Shown here: positions 58,511 to 64,000 of the stretch, one piece after another
How the letters are laid out: every line of letters starts with the position of its first letter
Numbering within the stretch: position 1 is the stretch's first letter
The notes under the pieces: model-generated
Databases searched by the model: none
What the model was told of the DNA's origin: nothing
What the model saw: only the letters and a program-made list of their open reading frames with translations
NCBI GenBank assembly: GCA_032622095.1
Contig: CP136063.1
Span: 212,369,982 to 212,433,981 of the forward strand
Reading direction: 5' to 3'
DNA from: Siphonodentalium dalli
Lineage: Eukaryota > Mollusca > Scaphopoda > Gadilida > Siphonodentaliidae
Length of the DNA: 64,000 nt
Program-made: the position numbers and the translations under genes

Positions 58511-59028
58511 ATAATGATTTATTAATTTATTCATGTTTATTTAATTTGTCGTCTTCGGATTTTATGGACAGGACAGAATGTGGTACATTTAAGTACGACT
58601 TATGGTGAACACCCGTAACGTTCAAACTTCAAAGATCAAAGGTTGTTTAACACAAACCGTCATGCGTAGTGGCTGAGAGTTCGACATAGCGCCTCCAAAT
58701 TAAGTTTGTGTGAAGAACAATGAATCTCGTAAACTTTGATGTATCCTCAACTTGCTCAAGAAAAGTGAATATATCTCGTGGAAGATGTGTGAGATGGAGC
58801 AATACGAGGTCGCTGTTGCTGAGACTCGTGGCCCATACGAATAGCGGTATGCCGAAACGATCAATCATCTGGTACCACATTTCGTTTCTGTGGGAATGCA
58901 TAAGTGGGCTACTGCATGAGATAAGTATATTCATAGGAATATACAAAATATGTACACAGTCGTACCAGGGTGGTCGTACGTGCACATATAACAATAGGTT
59001 TGTTTCATCTAAGCATTATAAGGTGATA
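58511..59028. other. Unassigned part of the LINE block
   Basis: Two long overlapping frames exist, 58647-58994 (-, 115 aa) and 58720-59064 (+, 114 aa). Neither shows a domain I recognise. If the block is one LINE copy, the minus frame would sit where ORF1 or 5' UTR is expected. Confidence 0.35.
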
Positions 59029-59073
59029 TATTCGCGTGCTCTGACCGACTTAGAGCACAATTGACCGCACATA
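59029..59073 (+). repeat. 45-bp direct repeat, right copy
   Basis: Identical to 54278-54322; flanks differ immediately on both sides. Confidence 0.9.
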
Positions 59074-59436
59074 ATGCGATTATCTCGAATTAATCCACAG
59101 TCGCCATATTTTCTATTGTTCTCCCTTGCACAATATCCAGCCGATTGCCCACTGGTAACAATAGCTGTGGATTATTTAAACAATAAGTGTGCATTATTTT
59201 AACAATAACTGTGGAATATTAAAATATTCCCCAGGTATTGTCATAACAATCGCAAGTCATTGTTTGCTGTGTTCTCCACTTGCTGACACACCGGAATGTA
59301 AAATTGGTGTGACCAATCAATCAATCAAAATAAGAAACTGAACAGTCTTAGGTGATTATAATGATCATAGGGATACTAAGAAAGACGGTGGGTGGAATTT
59401 GTTTAATGTAATAACAACAATTTTACATCAATGTTA

Positions 59437-59651
59437 GACAATTCGGACTAGAAAAATATATATCACCCCTGGTCAAGTGGTCCAGCAATATACTGAATTA
59501 TGATCTAGTTATGTGTTAATTTATTGTACTATTAATATGTGTATTATAAATAAAATTATCCTATCCTATCCTATCTGCTATGATGCGGTTGGGTCCTGCT
59601 GAATTGCTCTGATGATGGTAGGGCAAACTGATGCTGTTAACAAATAGTACC
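59437..59651 (+). repeat. Dispersed segment interrupted by a LINE tail
   Basis: Flanks GACAATTCGGACTAGAAAAA...AGTGGTCC and TGCTATGATGCGGTTGGGTC...CAAACTGATGCTG are contiguous in the paralogue at 60381-60503 but separated here by 92 bp (59484-59575). Confidence 0.8.
59484..59575 (+). mobile_element. 5'-truncated LINE 3' end, 92 bp
   Basis: Ends AATATGTGTATTATAAATAA then AATTATCCTATCCTATCCTA, matching the 3' end of the LINE whose tail is at 54380-54396 (minus). The precise empty site is at 60427/60428. Only the last bases of the LINE were inserted. Confidence 0.82.
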
Positions 59652-60099
59652 GTGAGTTCCACAACGAATTAAAACAATGTACAAGCTAAAATTGAAGTCT
59701 GCTCTTGTGTGAGTTTGGACAATATGCATAGCAAATGCATTGCTCAACGCCACATATGCTGAGTCAGTGTCGTAATTTGGTTGCGAACAAACAATATATT
59801 TATTAGATTTATTATTTAAGTTACCAGTGTGATTATGGGAATAAGTGGTTTGAAGGTCTAAATTATGCTCGCGTTTGTTATATTCGTATAAGGCCTCTGT
59901 ATGCCGCACATAGCCTAGTTCAAGAGATTGAATTGAGAAAGTTCGGTTCCCCAACTTCTTTGGCATTGAACAATAAAGAGCGTTCCTTGTTAATACATTC
60001 CTGGTGTGGTATGAATAAAGAGCGTTTTTCTCTCACTTGTGTGCGAAATATTTAAAACAGCTGAAAAATATATGTTATATTAACATTTATTTTCAGAGC
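59652..60099. other. No recognisable gene
   Basis: The 109-aa minus frame at 59637-59966 shows no domain. ATAAAGAGCGTT repeats at about 59971 and 60015. Confidence 0.35.
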
Positions 60100-60360
60100 A
60101 CACAAAGCCGGTATATCACTGGGGCTCTCCTCGCCTTTGTCGATTATGCAGAAGCTTGGAAGCTTCAAGTCAATACAAAAAAAACAAAACAAAATGATTT
60201 TCACGAAGAAATGGTCGAAAAATCTCCCCACATTCAAGTATGGAGGCTGTAGCCTAGAAATAGTTAAAGAATTCACTTATTTGGGGGGGGGGGGGTAAAT
60301 TATTTTATAATCGTCGATTCCGCCAGAACATAAAGAAAACAGTTACAAACCGGAATGTGA
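60100..60360 (+). pseudogene. LINE reverse-transcriptase fragment (different family from 54763)
   Basis: Successive frames give VDYAEAWKLQVNTKKTK, then TFKYGGCSLEIVKEFTYLG, then after a 13-G run NRRFRQNIKKTV. This W-L-VN-KKTK ... F-Y-G--LE-V--F-YLG order is the region just after the YxDD motif in many LINE reverse transcriptases. At least two frame changes, one at an A-rich tract near 60176-60200 and one at the G run (60283-60295). No upstream RT core is present, so it is a short 5'-truncated or deleted fragment. Confidence 0.7.
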
Positions 60361-60380
60361 AATTGGTAATTTCGGAATTA

Positions 60381-60503
60381 GACAATTCGGACTAGAAAAA
60401 ATATATTCCACCCCGGTGAAGTGGTCCTGCTATGATGCGGTTGGGTCCTACTGAATTTCTCTGATGATGTTAGGGCAAACTGATGCTGATAACAAATACT
60501 ACC
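60381..60503 (+). repeat. Uninterrupted paralogue of 59437-59651
   Basis: Serves as the empty-site control for the LINE tail at 59484-59575. It directly follows the RT fragment, so it may be part of that LINE's downstream region. Confidence 0.75.
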
Positions 60504-62385
60504 ATTATATATTTTTTAATTTGTCTTTTTCGCGGTGTTGCGATAATCTGAACATATCCACGAAAAGCCATTATGCGTATCAAACATTCAAAACATATTT
60601 ATTGCGAAATATGTTTAATACTGGTTGTATTAGTTGTTGAAATTCGACTATATTTTCGTACGATGGTGTACGTAAACACACACAAGTTGTGCTCTGCTTA
60701 CATAACACAGAGCAATTCGATTGGTTATTCATACACAATGATATAAACGCTCTTTATTATTTCCATATCAGGAAAACAGTAATAAATAACGCTCTTTATG
60801 TTTACCATATCCGGATCTAAACAAAAGCCAGAAAACGTAACATGTTTTGCTTTTGTTTACATGCCAAAGGGGAAGAAATCGACAATAACATACTGCTTAT
60901 GTCATATTTCTGATTGCTATAAGAACAAGGTCTGTCTATATTTCACTATTTATGGCGGTTTTTGACGGACGGGAATATTTTAACAGCATACCCACCGCCA
61001 ACGCCGCCCGTATCTTTAACGACACATTTGCATTGTATTTGAGACTTGTTCTAATAATGAAAAACTTACGAAGGTGGAGCCTTCTTATAACACGGAATCA
61101 CTCGCACGATATAATTTTCTGGTAAATGCTAAATATTTAAATGTTGATAAACCAAATCAGTTCGTAATGTCGGGTACACCACACTATAACTTAAGTGGAT
61201 TAGTTACGTTGATTACATGGATTTTAATAAAATGTTAAGAATTTGATGTCAAAATGCTGAAATTGAAGATCGTTTTATACGGGTAACGACTACTATATAT
61301 TTATAGTAAATAAACCTCATTCGATAACTTACGTTGGTAAATAACTCCTTGTAAATCCAACTTCGAATTCATGGAAATAAATCAGATAAACAGTACAATA
61401 CGAAAACGACTCATCGAAAGATTTTTTTATTCCAATATTAACGGAAAACATCAGTTTGATCATCGGCTGGATTGTCATTTACCTCCCAGGCTAAGGTCTT
61501 ACAATCTCGTCCAAATACGGATACGATAGGCGAGAATCGCATGCGTTTTGATATGTCGATGCCGTCTGGAGAGTTTGGCGGGACCAGCATCCCGTCTCGA
61601 TTTGCTCAGTCTACCCTTGATGCTATAAAGTGGTAGCCGCGGGCGCTTATATATAGAGTTGTTTTTATGAGCCACCAGACCCCCGCGGCAGCGGTCGCTG
61701 GCGCGACCTGACTGCCTCGATATCAATTTGAAAAAGGGGTGACGTTGCTTAACGCGCCTGCGGCGCTTCAATAACAGTTTGAATTTTGTGTTTCCCAACA
61801 GGTCTTAGACAGTGCCGTCCGCCTCCCACCCTAAAAGTGATTTTTCCTATAGTGTTTTTGAAACGTGTCTCTTTGTGGTGTCATTCTTTTGGTATGATTT
61901 TTTACTAAATAACGGGTATGTTAGAGTTACATTTCTTTGAATTTTACAATCGAAACATAGTATAAGATATTCGCATGCGATGCTGAGTCACGCGGGACAC
62001 GGCAAACTAAATCGCGCGCAAATTGGCTTGCGATTTTTCAGCATCCCACCCCATTTGGCATGCGATAGCGTTTGTACTAGGTGCACCTCCGGGTGCTTGT
62101 GATGTTTATTTCGCTTATAAAATGAAGGCCATGCTGATAACATATAACTATGTAATATCCATTTAGATAACGTCGACACAGAAAGTTTAGAAAATTACTT
62201 CATTCCCTGTTCGAATGCGGAGTTTGGTCACGTCACGTTTTACTGACAAAATTCACTCTTCTCACATTCAATTTACAAATGCGCCCGAGAACGACGTGTT
62301 AATTAATTAGATTAAAGCGTGGGGTAAGCTAATCGGCGACAAAGGCAATATCATGTTTGGGGCTACCTATAACTGATATCCCGAT
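60504..62385. other. No recognisable gene over 1.9 kb
   Basis: A relatively GC-rich stretch at 61490-61810 holds a 99-aa basic minus frame (61798-61499) with no recognisable domain. AACGCTCTTTAT occurs at about 60747 and 60789. Confidence 0.35.
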
Positions 62386-63480
62386 AACCACTCATCATTA
62401 CGCCACCTAGTGTGGTGTTTCTAGCGTTTGTTTTTTTTATATCGCATGGAGTACAGGGCGAATGTATTCTTGGAGATTGTTTGTACCTTACTCAATCGTA
62501 CCGATATAATCACGTAGATGCCGAAATTGTAAAGTTAACGTCAGCGGTGTATAATACGTTTATGAAAATATGATAAATCCTATCGATAGAGTCAGGACAG
62601 GCTCAAATTGTAAACTTAAAGTCACCGGTGTAATAATATGTTGTTGAAAATATAAATAATCTGATAGCCTGAAAATATTGTATAACCTATTGGGAGCCCA
62701 TAATAAATGGGAATAACCTATTGGGAGCCCCTGCATGTAGTGAACTGAATTGTGGGTATTTTATGGAGATTGTTTGTACCTTACTAAATCGTACCGATAT
62801 AATCACGTAGATGCCGAAGTTGTAAAGTTAACGCCACTGGTGTATAATATGTTTATGATAAATCGTATCGATAGAGTGAGGACAGGCTCAAATTGTAAAC
62901 TTAAAGTCGAAAATATAAATAATCTGATAGCCTGAAAATATTGTATAACCTGTTGGGAGCCCCTGGTGTAGTGAACTGAATTATGGGTAATTTTAATTGG
63001 AGTGCGCATGTCTGTTTTTTTTGTAGTAACGGCCATCTTATTTTCTGTAATTATGGTAAGAGTTTATGTTTAATTTATTTATTATTACGCCACCATGTGT
63101 GGTGTTCCTAGTGTGGCTGTTTTTCATATTCAGTGGTAGTCTCCAATTCTGTGGTCGAGTGGGCGAAGATTTCTTTTTTTTGTACCTTACTCAAATCGTA
63201 CCGATAGAATCACATAGATGCTGAAATTGTAAAGTTAACGCCACCGGTGTATAATATGTTTTTGAAAATATGACTCAATCGTATCGATAGTCAGGACAGG
63301 CTGAAATTGTAATCTTAATGTCACCGGTGTAATAATATGTTGTTGAAAATATAAATAATCTGATAGCCTGAAAATAATATATAACCCATTGGGAGCCTCC
63401 TGGTATAGTGAGGTGAATTATGGGTAAGCCCCCTGGTGTTGTGAGGTGAATTATGGGTAATATTATGCCTGTTCTATTGT
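62386..63480 (+). repeat. Long diverged tandem repeat, units about 290-690 bp
   Basis: TTGTACCTTACTNAATCGTA blocks start at about 62481, 62774 and 63180, each followed by CCGATATAATCACGTAGATG, GTATCGATAGAGT, AAATAATCTGATAGCCTGAA and ATTGGGAGCCC. A larger unit beginning ATTACGCCACC (62398, 63086) encloses these. ORFs at 62750-63036 are repeat frames. Confidence 0.85.
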
Positions 63481-64000
63481 GATAACCGCCATCTTTTATC
63501 TTTGGAATTATCGGCGTGTTTTATGAAAATGTCACCAAGATTTCTCCACTCGATTCTTTTAAAATGCACCCTAATCGGTCAAATTCTTTTGATAATTCTA
63601 TCTAAATACATCTTAGCTACTATTCGGATCTGCTTTCCCGGTCGAAAAAGGTTTAGTTTGACCAAAACGGCTATTGACAAAAGTTTGTTTATAAAATAGC
63701 GTACTCGATAAACCCGTCGTACGGCCGTAGATGGTTATCGAAAACAAATTCAATTTCTTCCATCTAAAACATAATTACGCGCTGGACTCTGTCATTTTAA
63801 GAATATATAAGTATTACACACAGACACACGAATTCTCAACTCAAAATTTTGAAAAATGACAGTTTTGTCAACATAAATCGATTTTATTTGCAAATCCCAC
63901 CCATGTTATTATTATATAATATTAACTTATTGTTAAATTTTATCATCGAAAAAAATTCATTTCTTCCACCTAAAACATAATTATGTGCTGTATCCTATCA
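63481..64000 (+). other. No gene; a direct repeat starts near the window end
   Basis: TTCTTCCATCTAAAACATAA (about 63756) recurs as TTCTTCCACCTAAAACATAA (about 63962), with similar flanks (ATCGAAAA, CGCTG/TGCTG). A tandem repeat with period near 207 bp probably continues beyond the window. The 65-aa frame at 63502-63699 is unsupported. Confidence 0.45.

Larger units (their letters stand above)
54323..59028 (-). mobile_element. LINE-bearing insertion block between 45-bp direct repeats
   Basis: 4706 bp lie between the two perfect 45-bp repeats. The block holds, on the minus strand, about 1.1 kb of leader-like DNA (57904-59028, with a CA microsatellite), the broken LINE ORF (57903-54763), a 3' UTR with AATAAAATATCC, a short (TATCC)n tract at about 54380-54396, and then 57 bp more (54323-54379) up to the repeat. 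Whether the whole block moved as one LINE copy with 3' transduction is inference. Confidence 0.6.

Noticed and set aside
61499-61798. 99-aa arginine-rich minus frame as a nuclear or ribosomal protein
   Set aside because: Basic composition only; no recognised fold or motif, and no conserved start or splice context.

Overview
The window is animal nuclear DNA, AT-rich and almost entirely repetitive. It has no operons, ribosome binding sites or dense ORFs. It does have a spliceosomal intron with GTAAGT...TTTTGCAG borders, non-LTR retrotransposons, TTAA-flanked palindromic MITEs, Helitron-like elements with tandem cores, and many minisatellites. This texture (short hairpin MITEs, 'pearl'-like elements with GTCT microsatellites, an integrase-core gene of the kind seen in marine invertebrates and fish) suggests a marine invertebrate, perhaps a mollusc or other spiralian. 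The species cannot be fixed from the sequence.

Only three loci have convincing protein homology. (1) At 45985-46854 plus 50296-50622 (+) lies a two-exon gene for a DDE integrase-core protein of about 398 codons. Its D-58-D-38-E triad is complete, its 3.4-kb intron is phase 0, and exon 1 carries a single in-frame TGA. (2) At 54763-57903 (-) lies a nearly full-length but broken LINE (endonuclease plus reverse transcriptase, CR1/L2/Jockey-like). The wider 4.7-kb segment holding it is bounded by a perfect 45-bp direct repeat. (3) Small fragments: a frameshifted hAT-type transposase C-terminus at 35006-35395 (-) and a second LINE reverse-transcriptase fragment near 60100-60360 (+).

Layout. 0-4 kb: Helitron-like fragment, hairpin MITEs, a long-TIR element. 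4.1-6.9 kb: Helitron-like element A (-). 7-13 kb: mostly unassigned, with a short Helitron-like element, a TTAA MITE and a 41-bp satellite. 13-16 kb: dispersed repeat, foldbacks, and the first copy of a 1.2-kb foldback whose arms are 16-bp tandem arrays. 17-21 kb: minisatellites, an inverted copy of the long-TIR element. 21.4-22.9 and 28-33 kb: opposite-orientation copies of one repeat family ('R'), used as a landing pad by two TTAA MITEs and by a 2.94-kb LTR-like insertion. 24.4-27.3 kb: Helitron-like element B (+), the sister of A. 33-41 kb: hAT fragment, palindromic repeats, MITEs. 41.9-44.5 kb: foldback interrupted by the second array-armed foldback, then a TTAA MITE. 45-51 kb: the integrase gene, its intron filled with a second copy of that MITE and with Helitron-like minisatellite DNA. 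51-54 kb: a run of palindromic elements. 54.3-60.5 kb: LINE block and LINE debris. 62.4-64 kb: long tandem repeats.

The genes do not form a pathway; the window is a transposon graveyard. Its value is that several insertions can be proved inside the window by comparing filled and empty copies. The strongest leads are the integrase-core gene and the array-armed foldback family, whose two arms carry different unit orders, each largely conserved between copies.
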